Part shown: piece after piece, positions 36,482 to 45,487 of the stretch
Layout of the letters: each line of letters begins with the position of its first letter
Numbering within the stretch: position 1 is the first letter of the stretch
From: Marinomonas sp. SBI8L
GTDB lineage: Bacteria > Pseudomonadota > Gammaproteobacteria > Pseudomonadales > Marinomonadaceae
Length of the DNA: 64,000 nucleotides
Assembly: GCF_001624705.1 (NCBI RefSeq)
Contig: NZ_JSEO01000005.1
Span: forward strand, 186,001-250,000
Direction: 5' to 3'
Position numbers and translations under genes: made by a program
The notes under the pieces: generated by a model
Told to the model about the DNA's origin: nothing
The model's input: only the letters and a program-made list of their open reading frames with translations
Databases searched by the model: none

Positions 36482-38167
36482 ATGTTAACCAGTATTGCGA
36501 TTAAAAATTTTGCCATTGTTGAGTCTCTAGAATTAGAACTAAAGCAGGGCATGACGGTAATTTCAGGGGAAACAGGTGCGGGTAAATCTATTATGGTTGA
36601 TGCCCTATCACTTTGCTTGGGTGCACGCACAGACAGCCGCGTAGTTAGGCATGGTGAAAACAAGGCAGACATAAGTGCAACATTCGACATTCAAGCCTAT
36701 CCAAATGTGATTAACTGGCTAGAAGAGCATGACTTAGAAACAGGTGCATCCGATCACGACCAACATTGCATACTACGTCGCGTTGTAACGAAAGAAGGTC
36801 GCTCTAAGTCTTATATTAATGGCCGACCTTGTTCTCTAACTGATCTTAAATTTGTCAGTTCTCAACTTATTAATATTCATGGCCAACATGAGCATCAATC
36901 TCTTTTGAAAAAATCTGCCCAACGTCTACAGGTAGATGAATTCGGCAAACTCACAGGACTTACTCAAAAAGTAAAGCAGGCTTATCAGGATTGGCGTGCC
37001 TTAAAAGAAGAGTTAGCCGAGCGTCAAAACCGTTCTAGCGATCAAGAAGCGCGTATTCAGCTATTGTCTTATCAACAGCAAGAAATGGATCAACTAGCAT
37101 TAAAAGAGAAAGAAATTGAAGAACTAGAAGAAGAGCAAGCCTTCTTATCCAACATAGCCGAAGCACAGCAAGAATCTTACCTTGCCTTGCAGATTCTCAG
37201 TGAACATGACACCAACAATGTACGCAGCATGCTACATCAAGCCCTGCAAAGCGCCACCAAGATACAACCCACTCCTGAAACATTAGCAACATCTATAGAA
37301 CTAATGAACGAAGCCATTATTCAAGTAGAAGAAGCCAGTGACAGTTTGCAGTCTTATCAAGACACTCTAGAACAAGACCCTAGCCGTTTAATGGAAGTGG
37401 AATTGCGTTTAACGCTTATTTATGACACAGCGAGAAAGCACAAGGTATTACCAGAGCAATTGCTGCAACTCGCGGCTGATATCAAGTTTGAATTAGACAA
37501 GCTAAACGGTAATGGCGATAACCTAGAACAATTGCAAGAAAGAGAAGAGCAGGCTTATCAAAGCCTCACTAATCTCGCCACCTTACTCACAGAAAAACGT
37601 ATTAAGGCAAAAGACAAGCTCGCTAAACAAGTAGAAGGGCAGATACGAGGACTCGGCATGCCCCATGCTCGCTTCCATATTGATTGTCGCCCTCTTGAAC
37701 AAGTCAGCGCTAATGGCTTTGAAGAAATCGAATACATGATAGCTTCCAACCCAGGCCAACCAGCACAAGCTATTCGTAAAGTCGCCTCTGGTGGTGAGCT
37801 GTCACGTATCAGCTTAGGTATACAGGTTGTTACCGCTCAAACCTCGACCATACCCACTCTGATCTTTGATGAGGTCGATGTGGGTATCAGTGGCGGTGTC
37901 GCCGAAGTGGTCGGTCGTATGCTACGCGCTGTTGGCGCCCGTGGACAGGTATTCTGCGTGACTCACCTTGCCCAAGTTGCCGCTCAAGGAAACCAACACC
38001 TCATGGTCAGTAAACAAGTAAGAGACAAACAAACCAGCTCTCAAGTACAACAACTTAGAGAAAATCAAAGAGCCACAGAAATAGCCCGACTACTTGGCGG
38101 TATTGAGCTTACAGAACAAACGCTCGCTCACGCCAGAGAAATGCTCAACAATGTCCAGCTGCAATAG
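36482..38167 (+). CDS. recN: DNA repair protein RecN
   Basis: 561 residues from ATG 36482, which has AAGGAG six bases upstream and begins MLTSIAIKNFAIVESL as other RecN proteins do; upstream in-frame starts lack a site. SMC-like architecture: Walker A SGETGAGKSI, a long coiled coil, then the signature RKVASGGELSRISLGIQ and Walker B TLIFDEVDVGISGGVA. It acts early in double-strand-break repair. Confidence 0.96.
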   Translation: MLTSIAIKNFAIVESLELELKQGMTVISGETGAGKSIMVDALSLCLGARTDSRVVRHGENKADISATFDIQAYPNVINWLEEHDLETGASDHDQHCILRRVVTKEGRSKSYINGRPCSLTDLKFVSSQLINIHGQHEHQSLLKKSAQRLQVDEFGKLTGLTQKVKQAYQDWRALKEELAERQNRSSDQEARIQLLSYQQQEMDQLALKEKEIEELEEEQAFLSNIAEAQQESYLALQILSEHDTNNVRSMLHQALQSATKIQPTPETLATSIELMNEAIIQVEEASDSLQSYQDTLEQDPSRLMEVELRLTLIYDTARKHKVLPEQLLQLAADIKFELDKLNGNGDNLEQLQEREEQAYQSLTNLATLLTEKRIKAKDKLAKQVEGQIRGLGMPHARFHIDCRPLEQVSANGFEEIEYMIASNPGQPAQAIRKVASGGELSRISLGIQVVTAQTSTIPTLIFDEVDVGISGGVAEVVGRMLRAVGARGQVFCVTHLAQVAAQGNQHLMVSKQVRDKQTSSQVQQLRENQRATEIARLLGGIELTEQTLAHAREMLNNVQLQ

Positions 38168-38344
38168 TAGAAGCCCAGCTTTCTACAAACAGCAAACAAA
38201 GCACACCTTTCATAGCATTCACTGACACCCCTTTTCAGTGAATGCTTTCTTTTTCCTGTTCACTAAACCTCATCACACATTTACCTTCTTCCTACCTTGC
38301 ACAATAACGAATCAGTTTAATTGATGACCTAGTCACCCAGCCCT

Positions 38345-38655
38345 GCTGGCACCATGAGCGACGCTAAGACGAATCAAGTTTAAACAAAAAGGTGCCTCAC
38401 TTATCCTTCGCCCTACACTGGCGCAACGATCGAAGCTAAGTCGAATCAGGTTTCAACAAAAGGTTCCTCACTTACCCTACACTGGCGCAATGAGCGAAGC
38501 TAAGACGAGGCAAACGCCAACGAAAAAGCGGAGTTTATAATTATAAATGAGCATTTTGAGGAAGTGTTTAACGAAGTATTAGCAAGCTCATAAGCCAGAG
38601 AGTATTTTGAGGAGACGTTTGACAATGTACAGCGAGCTCATAAGCCAGAAAGCAA
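38345..38655. repeat. Two families of degenerate tandem repeats after recN
   Basis: The 652-base gap between recN and fur has no gene. It holds about 2.5 copies of a 64-73-bp unit starting near 38345, 38418 and 38482 (shared CTGGCRC, GAAGCTAAG, AATCARGTTT, AACAAAARG, CTCACTTA). Two copies of a 51-bp unit follow, starting near 38554 and 38605 (TTTTGAGGA, AGCTCATAAGCCAGA). No inverted ends or transposase are seen. Confidence 0.6.
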
Positions 38656-38690
38656 AAAGCCCCAGAAGAGAGCATCTTCTGAGGCTTTTA
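38654..38690. terminator. Terminator between recN and fur
   Basis: AAAAGCC-C-CAGAAGA pairs with TCTTCTG-A-GGCTTTT, with A and T runs outside the stem, so it can act on both strands. Confidence 0.7.
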
Positions 38691-38819
38691 ATGAGTCCTC
38701 ATCCGCCATCTGCCCAACGGCGAACAAGCTCAATCCTTTGACTGGCGCACTATATTCTTAACTTAACGCTTTACCTGGGTATAACTAGTGAACTTATCCC
38801 CAAGTTAAAAGACTAAGAC

Positions 38820-39227
38820 CTAGTCTTTAGGGCGTACATAAAGTACTAGGTTATGATCTTCGATTTCATAACCATGCTCTGCAGCAATTTCTTTTTGGCG
38901 TTTTTCAATAATAGGATCGTAAAATTCAATGACTTTACCTGAATCCATGCACACCATATGGTCGTGGTGCTCGCCTTTGGCGATTTCAAAAACAGCTGTG
39001 CCTGCTTCAAAATGATGACGCACAACAAGGCCTGCATTCTCAAATTGGGTCAATACACGGTAAACAGTGGCAAGACCCACATCTTCGCCTTGTTCCAACA
39101 AGGTACGGTAAACATCGTCCGCACTCATGTGGCGCTCACCTGCGCTTTCCAAAATTTGCAAAATCTTTACCCTAGGCAGGGTGACTTTGAGTCCGGCTTT
39201 CTTTAATTCTTGATTTTCGCTAGTCAT
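38820..39227 (-). CDS. fur: Ferric uptake regulator Fur
   Basis: 135 residues: winged helix (LKVTLPRVKILQILE, DVYRTLLEQGEDVGLATVYRVL) and a C-terminal metal/dimer domain with HHFEAGTAVFEIAKGEHHDHMVCMDSGKVIEF. The usual cysteine pair is reduced: one C is seen (CMDSG, where many relatives have CxxC), as in the Pseudomonas-type Fur. Divergent from bamE, the standard arrangement in this class. Confidence 0.95.
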   Translation of the reverse strand: MTSENQELKKAGLKVTLPRVKILQILESAGERHMSADDVYRTLLEQGEDVGLATVYRVLTQFENAGLVVRHHFEAGTAVFEIAKGEHHDHMVCMDSGKVIEFYDPIIEKRQKEIAAEHGYEIEDHNLVLYVRPKD

Positions 39228-39297
39228 AGGTAATTCTCTATTCGAACCTTATTTGCATTTACTTTATCATTACTACATCTAAATTAGGATCATTCAA

Positions 39298-39615
39298 ATG
39301 AATAAATTTTTTATCGTATTAATTAGTATTTTTAGTTTGACTGCTTGTGGGCTACTTCCACCTGCCTACAAGGTACCTGTTGCCCAAGGTAATGTACTAG
39401 AGTTACAACAAGTCAATCAGTTAGAACTTGGCATGACAGAGTCACAAGTAAAATACTTGGTTGGGTCACCCATGATACGAGACCTCTACAAGCCTAACGA
39501 ATGGTTATATGTTTTTAGTGTCATCGACGCCAACGAAACAACCATTGAAAGTGAAGTCACAGAACTTGTTTTGTTCTTTGATCAAGGCAGACTTATTGAG
39601 ATACAAGGCCTTTAA
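39298..39615 (+). CDS. bamE: Outer-membrane assembly lipoprotein BamE
   Basis: 105 residues. Lipoprotein signal peptide with lipobox LTAC (C17), then the BamE/SmpA fold: VNQLELGMTESQVKYLVGSPMIRDLY and WLYVFSV. It is part of the BAM complex that inserts outer-membrane proteins. Shares its promoter region with fur. Confidence 0.93.
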   Translation: MNKFFIVLISIFSLTACGLLPPAYKVPVAQGNVLELQQVNQLELGMTESQVKYLVGSPMIRDLYKPNEWLYVFSVIDANETTIESEVTELVLFFDQGRLIEIQGL

Positions 39616-39781
39616 GTTACCAGCCTCTTGCTTTGGGTTGGGCTTGCTTAGCCTAACCCTAGATGCAGTCTCATCCAACTTTCTTACCAAGCCTACTCAA
39701 GAGGCTAGTTCTTCTTAGCTAACTTGCCAGTGTTTTAAGAGAATAAGTCTCACTATCACTGCCAACCTCTTAAGCTTATTA

Positions 39782-40078
39782 CTATTCCGAACCTTTCGCT
39801 GCGCGGTTTGCTCTGGCTCTTTTCGGGTCAACCGTTAACTCACGGTAAATCTCAACACGCTCACCTTGCTTAATTTCTTGTTCTTCTGGTTTGCGCACTG
39901 CTTTACCAAAAATTCCTAGCTTAGCATTAGCTTTATCTAGCTCAGGAAAAAAGGTTTCAATGTTAGACTGCATTACCACATCCTTAACGGATGTTCCCTC
40001 TTCTACGTCTAATACCACGATCTTTTGTTTGTCTGGCATGGCATAAGCCACTTCCACACGAAGCATAGTTTTATTCAC
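39782..40078 (-). CDS. rnfH: RnfH-like ubiquitin-fold protein
   Basis: 98 residues, UPF0125 family (RVEVAYAMPDKQKIVVLDVEEGTSVKDV...LGIFGKAV...GERVEIYRELTVDPKRAR). The GTG at 40078 is preferred: AAGGTGG lies six bases upstream and the codon overlaps the end of ratA. An ATG four codons later (40066) is the alternative. Usually encoded with ratA, as here. Function not established. Confidence 0.88.
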   Translation of the reverse strand: MNKTMLRVEVAYAMPDKQKIVVLDVEEGTSVKDVVMQSNIETFFPELDKANAKLGIFGKAVRKPEEQEIKQGERVEIYRELTVDPKRARANRAAKGSE

Positions 40079-40502
40079 CGTATACCACCTTTGCACGCTT
40101 ACTAAAGGAATCTACCATGGAGCCTGCCACTTGGCTAAAAACACCACCAAAAGCAAACTTCAGCATGCCGCTTAATTCAAAATCGATTGTGAGGGATATT
40201 TTGCAATTGCCTTCTGACAAGTCACTAAAATGCCATACCCCATGTAACTTTTTAAAAGGCCCCTTTACCAAGTTCATTTCAATACGCTCATTTTTAACTA
40301 AGACATTGCGAGTCGTGAAACTTTGTTTAACTGGGCCTTTACTGACTTCAAGAGAAGCCACTATTTCTTCTTCTGTTTGTGAAATCACACTGGCGCTATT
40401 ACAGCCAGGTAAAAACAAAGGATAAGCCTGAACATCATTTACTAGGTCGAACATTTGCTCGGCCGTAAAAGCGACATAGGCTGATCTTTCAATACGGGTC
40501 AC
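40071..40502 (-). CDS. ratA: RatA family START-like protein
   Basis: 143 residues from GTG 40502 (AGGAG seven bases upstream). Typical opening MTRIERSAYVAFTAEQMFDLVNDVQAYPLFLPGC and a coenzyme-Q-binding START-like fold. E. coli RatA was described as interfering with 70S assembly, while relatives (Coq10) bind ubiquinone. It follows the NSS transporter by two bases and overlaps rnfH, so the three are probably one transcript. Confidence 0.88.
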   Translation of the reverse strand: MTRIERSAYVAFTAEQMFDLVNDVQAYPLFLPGCNSASVISQTEEEIVASLEVSKGPVKQSFTTRNVLVKNERIEMNLVKGPFKKLHGVWHFSDLSEGNCKISLTIDFELSGMLKFAFGGVFSQVAGSMVDSFSKRAKVVYGE

Positions 40503-40504
40503 AC

Positions 40505-41863
40505 TCAAGCTCCTAACCAACCAGTTACCGCGATCAAAAGCATAGCCGGCAAGCTGATATATTTAAGGGTCACATACCACCAAGCAAAATGCTTAGCATT
40601 ACGGGTAATTAACTCTTTCTCCCACATATTTTGCGGAATAAACCAAGCGACTAGCACGGTCAATAAAATGGCGCTCACAGGTAAGAGCACTAAGCTGGTT
40701 AGCGCATCTAATAATTCGAATAAATTCATGTCCATTAGGGTGTAATGAGACCAATCATTAAATGACAGGATAACAGCAAGGCCTAAAAACCAAGCAGCCG
40801 TGACTGACAAGGTTGCTGCTTTGAACCTATCCATAGAAAAACGTTCATGTAGCCAAGCAATAAAGAGCTCTAGCATTGAGATAGCGGATGTTAGCGCTGC
40901 GATAATCATCAAGGTGAAGAACAAACCACCTAATAACTGCCCGCCTTGAATGGCACCAAATACGATAGGTAAGGAAACAAAGGTCAAACTCGGGCCAGAT
41001 GCCACATTCAATTCATAGGAGAAGACCAGCGGGAAGATAATAAGGCCGGCTAACAGGGCAACCAATAGGTCTAATCCAACCACGATAGAACATGCGCGAG
41101 CAATCGACATGTGTTTGCTCATATAAGCGCCATAGGCAAACATGGCACCCATACCGACACTTAAGCTAAAGAAAGCATGTCCAACCGCCGCCAACACCAC
41201 ATCAAAAGTGATATCAGACCATTTCCAACCAAACAAGAAATCCATGGTTTGCGGTACATCACCCACTTGTAGAGAGTAAAAAGACAAGGTGATAAGCAGA
41301 ATAACCAAAACAGGCAAAAGGAATTTAACGAGCTTAGCCAAGCCTCGGGTTACAGATTGGCCCACAGCCAAAATAACCAGCACTAAAAAGACACTATTCC
41401 AAATCGCCATTTCTTCTGGCTTGGCTAGCATCTCGTCAAAAATAAATTGAGATTTAGGCAAGGTAATGTCATTAAACTCGCCCGTAATCGCACGCCTGAA
41501 ATAAGAGACGCACCAACCAGCGATAACACTGTAAAAACTGAAAACTAAAAAGCCCACCACACCTGCAAGCCAAGGTAAGCCGACCCAAGCTTTGGCGACG
41601 ATATGTCTTTCACTTAGATCATTAACAGTATCGATTGGGTTAGATCTTACCGTACGCCCCAATGCCACTTCGGCAATCAAGACAGGTAAACCTACTAACA
41701 AGAGGCATAAGATATAGACAAACAAAAAGGCACCACCACCATTTTCACCCATCATATAAGGAAACTTCCACAAGTTCCCTAAACCAACAGCCGAACCCGC
41801 TGCGGCAAAGATAAACACCCATGGGCTCGCCCAAATACCTTGAAGACACCGATTTTTCGGCAT
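40505..41863 (-). CDS. Sodium:neurotransmitter symporter (NSS) family transporter
   Basis: 452 residues from ATG 41863 (AGGTG upstream; the frame extends further without a ribosome site). About 11-12 membrane helices; the first contains the sodium/substrate motif AAAGSAVGLGNLWKFPYMMGENGGGAF. Relatives of this bacterial group (LeuT-like) import amino acids with Na+. The substrate cannot be told. Confidence 0.9.
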   Translation of the reverse strand: MPKNRCLQGIWASPWVFIFAAAGSAVGLGNLWKFPYMMGENGGGAFLFVYILCLLLVGLPVLIAEVALGRTVRSNPIDTVNDLSERHIVAKAWVGLPWLAGVVGFLVFSFYSVIAGWCVSYFRRAITGEFNDITLPKSQFIFDEMLAKPEEMAIWNSVFLVLVILAVGQSVTRGLAKLVKFLLPVLVILLITLSFYSLQVGDVPQTMDFLFGWKWSDITFDVVLAAVGHAFFSLSVGMGAMFAYGAYMSKHMSIARACSIVVGLDLLVALLAGLIIFPLVFSYELNVASGPSLTFVSLPIVFGAIQGGQLLGGLFFTLMIIAALTSAISMLELFIAWLHERFSMDRFKAATLSVTAAWFLGLAVILSFNDWSHYTLMDMNLFELLDALTSLVLLPVSAILLTVLVAWFIPQNMWEKELITRNAKHFAWWYVTLKYISLPAMLLIAVTGWLGA

Positions 41864-42065
41864 AACACCTGCTCTTTTACAGAAATACAAACATCATAAA
41901 ATAAATGCCAGTTTCAGCATACACACTCAGTATAAGCAACAAAAACCCAGCGATTAGTGAGCCGAACCATAAAAAACAGATTCGAGCGCGAATTCTCTAA
42001 CATTAATGACTTGAGCTCAAGAAAAGCATAGGATTTTCCCAATTTCGACCGTATAATTTCTCGCC

Positions 42066-42548
42066 ATGAGTAAAGCAAAGAAGAAATCCAACACCAGCGG
42101 CACTATTGCCTTAAATAAAAGGGCCCGCCACGACTACTTCATCGAGCAAAAGTTCGAGGCAGGAATCTGCCTGACTGGCTGGGAAGTGAAGAGTCTTCGC
42201 GCAGGGAAAGCACAGCTAGTCGACTCGCACGTATTTTTACGCAATGGCGAAGCTTGGCTGCTTAACACACTAATCACACCTTTAATGACAGCCTCTACCC
42301 ATGTTGTGTGCGAACCGACACGTGATAGAAAGCTATTATTGAACAAAAAAGAAATCGACAAGCTTATCCAAGTAACAGAGCAAAAAGGTAAAGCCTGTGT
42401 GGCCACCGCCCTGTACTGGAAAGGTAACCACATTAAAGTCGAAATTGCTCTGGCAACAGGTAAGAAAGACATAGACAAGCGTGATACTACCCGTGACCGT
42501 GACTGGGCTCGTGATAAAGAACGCATGATGAAACACAGCACACGCTAA
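42066..42548 (+). CDS. smpB: SsrA-binding protein SmpB
   Basis: 160 residues: N-terminal [32 protein letters not shown], the oligonucleotide-binding barrel with [15 protein letters not shown], and the basic C-terminal tail ([23 protein letters not shown]) that enters the ribosomal A site. It works with the tmRNA encoded 245 bases downstream. Confidence 0.97.
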   Translation: MSKAKKKSNTSGTIALNKRARHDYFIEQKFEAGICLTGWEVKSLRAGKAQLVDSHVFLRNGEAWLLNTLITPLMTASTHVVCEPTRDRKLLLNKKEIDKLIQVTEQKGKACVATALYWKGNHIKVEIALATGKKDIDKRDTTRDRDWARDKERMMKHSTR

Positions 42549-42570
42549 GCAAGCATCTTGCTGATTCATC

Positions 42571-42610
42571 AACCCGCTTTGTCCTAGGCTTAGCGGGTTT
42601 TGTTTTTTTT
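42571..42610 (+). terminator. Terminator after smpB
   Basis: AACCCGCT / AGCGGGTT stem, then TTGTTTTTTTT. Confidence 0.8.
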
Positions 42611-42793
42611 AGTGCTCTTAAAAAACTCTGAAGCGCGCAAGCGTGTTAAGGAAGAGCAAGAAAGCGCACAAAAAGAATGCGTAAGAAGCAAGGAAACCGA
42701 CTAAAAAGCATACAGAAGCCCTCCAACCAGCCCTTAAGTCCAAAAAGAAAACTAGCGAAATCAAATAGATTCCGTTAAAATTCGCCCATCTTT

Positions 42794-43155
42794 GGGGACG
42801 ACATGGTTTCGACGCCGGTTACAAACCCTGAGGTGCATGTCGAGAGTGATGCGTGATCTCGTAAATCCCCCGCATCAAATATATAGTCGCAAACGACGAA
42901 AACTACGCTTTAGCAGCCTAAACCCCTGCTAGTGTGCTGCCCTCCGGTTGCTTGTAGCCTGAGACTCCGCAGTATCATAAATTACGAGATGCTAACCGAT
43001 GCCCCGCCTAGGGATAAGGTTCTAAGATCAAGTAGGCTCGCCGTTAATACCCTGTCCTTCGGGCGGTTAATGGTCAAAAAATAGAAGAGACTATGCATGT
43101 AGAGCCGATGGCAGAGGATTGGCGGACGCGGGTTCGATCCCCGCCGTCTCCACCA
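42794..43155 (+). ncRNA. ssrA: Transfer-messenger RNA (tmRNA)
   Basis: 362 bases. The 5' end GGGGACG pairs with the 3' CGTCTCC ahead of ACCA; the T-arm GGTTCGATCC is present. The tag frame at 42889-42921 encodes ANDENYALAA and a stop. The gene is complete even though a prophage is inserted at its 3' end, because the element carries an identical copy of the last bases. Confidence 0.96.
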
Positions 43156-43172
43156 CTTAAGCGGTTGATTTT
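43131..43172 (+). other. attL at the 3' end of ssrA
   Basis: Left copy of the 42-bp direct repeat, starting GGTTCGATCCCCGCCGTCTC in the tmRNA T-arm and running 17 bases past the CCA end. Confidence 0.9.
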
Positions 43173-43202
43173 TAAGGATTTTTAAGACTTAAAAATAAGC
43201 CC

Positions 43203-43220
43203 GACACACATTCGACACAC
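43203..43220. other. Candidate integrase arm site, left
   Basis: GACACACATTCGACACAC, repeated with one mismatch at 56929-56946 near the other end. Within it GACACAC occurs twice. Paired short repeats inside both att sites are typical arm-binding sites of tyrosine integrases. Confidence 0.5.
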
Positions 43221-43230
43221 CGAGTGTGTA

Positions 43231-43259
43231 AAAAAAGGAACCTATCGGTTCCTTTTTTT
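43231..43259. terminator. Terminator just inside attL
   Basis: AAAAAAGGAACC / GGTTCCTTTTTT, a perfect 12-bp stem with a TATC loop. In the lysogen it replaces the original ssrA terminator, which now lies beyond attR. Confidence 0.85.
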
Positions 43260-43282
43260 ATGGATAATTCTGAGATGATGTT

Positions 43283-44053
43283 ATGGATAACAATGATAGA
43301 AAAATAAGTTTTTTTGTAAAACTCTTAGAGTACTCAGGAACTATAATTGTAATTGGATTAATTGCCGCATGGTTTTTTTCCATCAACTCTTTTAATGCTT
43401 ACTTTGATAACTTTCTTATAGATGCATCTCAACTTGTTTCAAATGGTATAATTTGGCAATTTGCCTCACAAAAGCTCCTAAGGCTAATGAACCTAAGCAT
43501 TTTTATCATGCTGGTAGCTGTTTGCTTAATAATTATATTGAGAAACTGGAGAAAGTCATGGATTCCACCAAACCAAACTCCACTACCCAAAATAAGAATC
43601 AAATCTAAACCAAATACTATTATCAATGTTCTCTTAACATTACTCTCTACTTGTATTGCATTATTACTAATTATAATACTGCTACTGCTACTTGGTGAAG
43701 TAGGAAGATTACGAGCCAAAATAGATCAGGAAAGATTTAACAACAACAAGATCATTCCACAAAAAATAGCCATCGATAAGGCAAACAATATAATTGATTG
43801 TGTCTCATTACTCGGCTCTTTCGATAAATATACGTTTGTTATTTATCAAGATAGGAAAACAGAGCTAATAAAAAGCGATAGAATTTTATCGATCCAACCA
43901 ATGTTCAAACTTCCCCAACCACAAGAGGAATCAATTCCCATATCACAAGGATTAAATACAGGAAAGTGCAGTAAAAAAGAAGCTAAATTCTTAATTAGAG
44001 ATGGTGTGGCTTGGACATTAATAAAGTTTGTATTAGCTCCAAAAGGTTCATAA
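43283..44053 (+). CDS. AT-rich membrane protein next to attL (prophage cargo)
   Basis: 256 residues. Membrane segments near residues 15-30 and 67-86 and a third near 113-140; the rest is a polar C-terminal domain of about 110 residues. I do not recognise the family. It is on the opposite strand from the phage late genes, sits at the element boundary and is more AT-rich than the phage core, the usual signs of a cargo gene. A role in exclusion of other phages is possible but only inferred from position. The ribosome site is weak. Confidence 0.6.
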   Translation: MDNNDRKISFFVKLLEYSGTIIVIGLIAAWFFSINSFNAYFDNFLIDASQLVSNGIIWQFASQKLLRLMNLSIFIMLVAVCLIIILRNWRKSWIPPNQTPLPKIRIKSKPNTIINVLLTLLSTCIALLLIIILLLLLGEVGRLRAKIDQERFNNNKIIPQKIAIDKANNIIDCVSLLGSFDKYTFVIYQDRKTELIKSDRILSIQPMFKLPQPQEESIPISQGLNTGKCSKKEAKFLIRDGVAWTLIKFVLAPKGS

Positions 44054-44177
44054 TAAAATCATTTGAGATCCTCTAATCTCTTTATGCGTACATGATAATT
44101 CCAGAGAATATAGCTTAGTAATATAACTGAGCTATTAGCCCCTGTTCCAGTGAGTTGATTAAGCATTTCCAAATCCA

Positions 44178-44324
44178 TTAATTCACCAATTCGACCGCTT
44201 GCTCACCCACAGTGTTACCTGCCTGAGTTGCTACTGGTGCAGGTACACCAACATAAATCAATGCACTAGTAACAGCAGCACTCGCTATAAACTTAACTAA
44301 CTTTCCCGTAAAAAACTTTTTCAT
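44178..44324 (-). CDS. Small phage membrane protein (48 aa)
   Basis: From ATG 44324, chosen because AAGGA lies six bases upstream and it directly follows the stop of the preceding gene. One membrane helix (FIASAAVTSALIYVGV) with basic residues before it. Last gene of the late operon. Function unknown. Confidence 0.6.
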   Translation of the reverse strand: MKKFFTGKLVKFIASAAVTSALIYVGVPAPVATQAGNTVGEQAVELVN

Positions 44325-44325
44325 A

Positions 44326-44637
44326 TTATTCCTTAAAATGATTTTGAATTTCGCCAGCCTGAACGGCTGTTTTCCAACGTTGATATTGTTCGTCATTCAT
44401 ATTGTCCATTTTGTGACGATATTTAGAGTCAAACTCATCAAGCGTTAATGCACTGCTAACATAGTCAGAGGCTTGCTCTAAGTAATATTCACCCAAGAAC
44501 ACTGAAGCTTCCCCGACTTCCTTAGTTGTCTCTATCACTTCGGTGGCGGCTTTACGTGCTGATTGATAAAGCACAAAGCCGCCAACCGCCGCTACACCAA
44601 GCAGAATGTAAAACTGCTTGTTATTAAACGCTGCCAT
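44326..44637 (-). CDS. Phage membrane protein (103 aa)
   Basis: One N-terminal membrane helix (FYILLGVAAVGGFVLYQSA) followed by an amphipathic, acidic region. Its start overlaps the stop of the transglycosylase gene by one base. Possibly a virion membrane protein or a lysis factor; the family is not recognised. Confidence 0.65.
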   Translation of the reverse strand: MAAFNNKQFYILLGVAAVGGFVLYQSARKAATEVIETTKEVGEASVFLGEYYLEQASDYVSSALTLDEFDSKYRHKMDNMNDEQYQRWKTAVQAGEIQNHFKE

Positions 44638-45125
44638 CAGGCCACGTCTCCCCAGATTTCAGAAACATAATTTTGCGTTTCAGTTGGGGCATTTTTAAGC
44701 CATTTAGAACCGTGTTCTTTCATTGCGTTATTTACCGCAGTCGGCCCCCAGTTATAAGCTGCTAATGCAGTTTCCCAAGAGTTAAAACGTTCATTCAAGC
44801 TCGTTAGATATTGAGCTGCATAATGAATGCTTTCGATTGGGTTTCTAGGATCAACATTCTTATGCCAGCGCGGGACAATTTGCGCTATACCAACAGCACC
44901 CGCACCACTTACCGTTTCGCCAGTAATAATATCCTGACGATATCGGCTCTCTTGGTAGAGCAAACGCGCTAACAGGTACTTAGGCATGTTATGACGATAC
45001 TCAGCCGCCATAATGTCAGCTAGATAAGGCTCAGCACTGCTCGGAGGTGTCCATTTTGTTCTAGTCATAAAATAGAGGGCAACGGCGGCAAGGCTACCGA
45101 TCATTACCCACTTTCCCCCTTTCAT
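44637..45125 (-). CDS. Membrane-anchored lytic transglycosylase (SLT/GH23)
   Basis: 162 residues: an N-terminal membrane helix (about 6-20), then a Slt domain with catalytic E59 in LLYQESRY, AGAVGIAQIVPRWH, and ALAAYNWGPTAVNNAM. It would cleave peptidoglycan during DNA entry or exit. PRD1 carries a comparable virion transglycosylase (P7), and membrane-containing phages as a group have such enzymes. Confidence 0.85.
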   Translation of the reverse strand: MKGGKWVMIGSLAAVALYFMTRTKWTPPSSAEPYLADIMAAEYRHNMPKYLLARLLYQESRYRQDIITGETVSGAGAVGIAQIVPRWHKNVDPRNPIESIHYAAQYLTSLNERFNSWETALAAYNWGPTAVNNAMKEHGSKWLKNAPTETQNYVSEIWGDVA

Positions 45126-45460
45126 TACTCGGCTGTTTCAGTTGGTTCAACGACTTCGACATCTAAATCAAAGCGCAAGGTAAGGCAGTCGATAATATCG
45201 ACAGGGTTAGTGGTGCCGCGCTCGTAAGTACGCACCAGAACACCACTTTCATTTGCTTCAGAAACTAATGAAATAGTCTTTTCACCGTTAGCATTTTCTT
45301 TGATTGTTGATTGCCAGCCTTCAGAAGCTAGACCAACAACACCGCTTACTTGATATACACCTAGTTCAATTTTTGATGCTGTGATTTGTGCTTGAGTAGC
45401 GTCTTTAATGGAGCCGTCAGCTTTTAAATTAATTGCCGCAGTTGTTCTTAGAGTTGCCAT
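45125..45460 (-). CDS. Phage protein, probably structural (111 aa)
   Basis: Start at ATG 45460 (AAGGA six bases upstream; an ATG two codons earlier touches the ribosome site). Beta-rich sequence without membrane helix, including ASKIELGVYQVSGVVGL and DCLTLRFDLDVEVVEP. It lies between the 138-aa protein and the transglycosylase in the late operon. It could be a receptor-binding or minor capsid component; not recognised. Confidence 0.6.
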   Translation of the reverse strand: MATLRTTAAINLKADGSIKDATQAQITASKIELGVYQVSGVVGLASEGWQSTIKENANGEKTISLVSEANESGVLVRTYERGTTNPVDIIDCLTLRFDLDVEVVEPTETAE

Positions 45461-45487
45461 TTTCATTCCTTAAAAATTGATTAGTTA

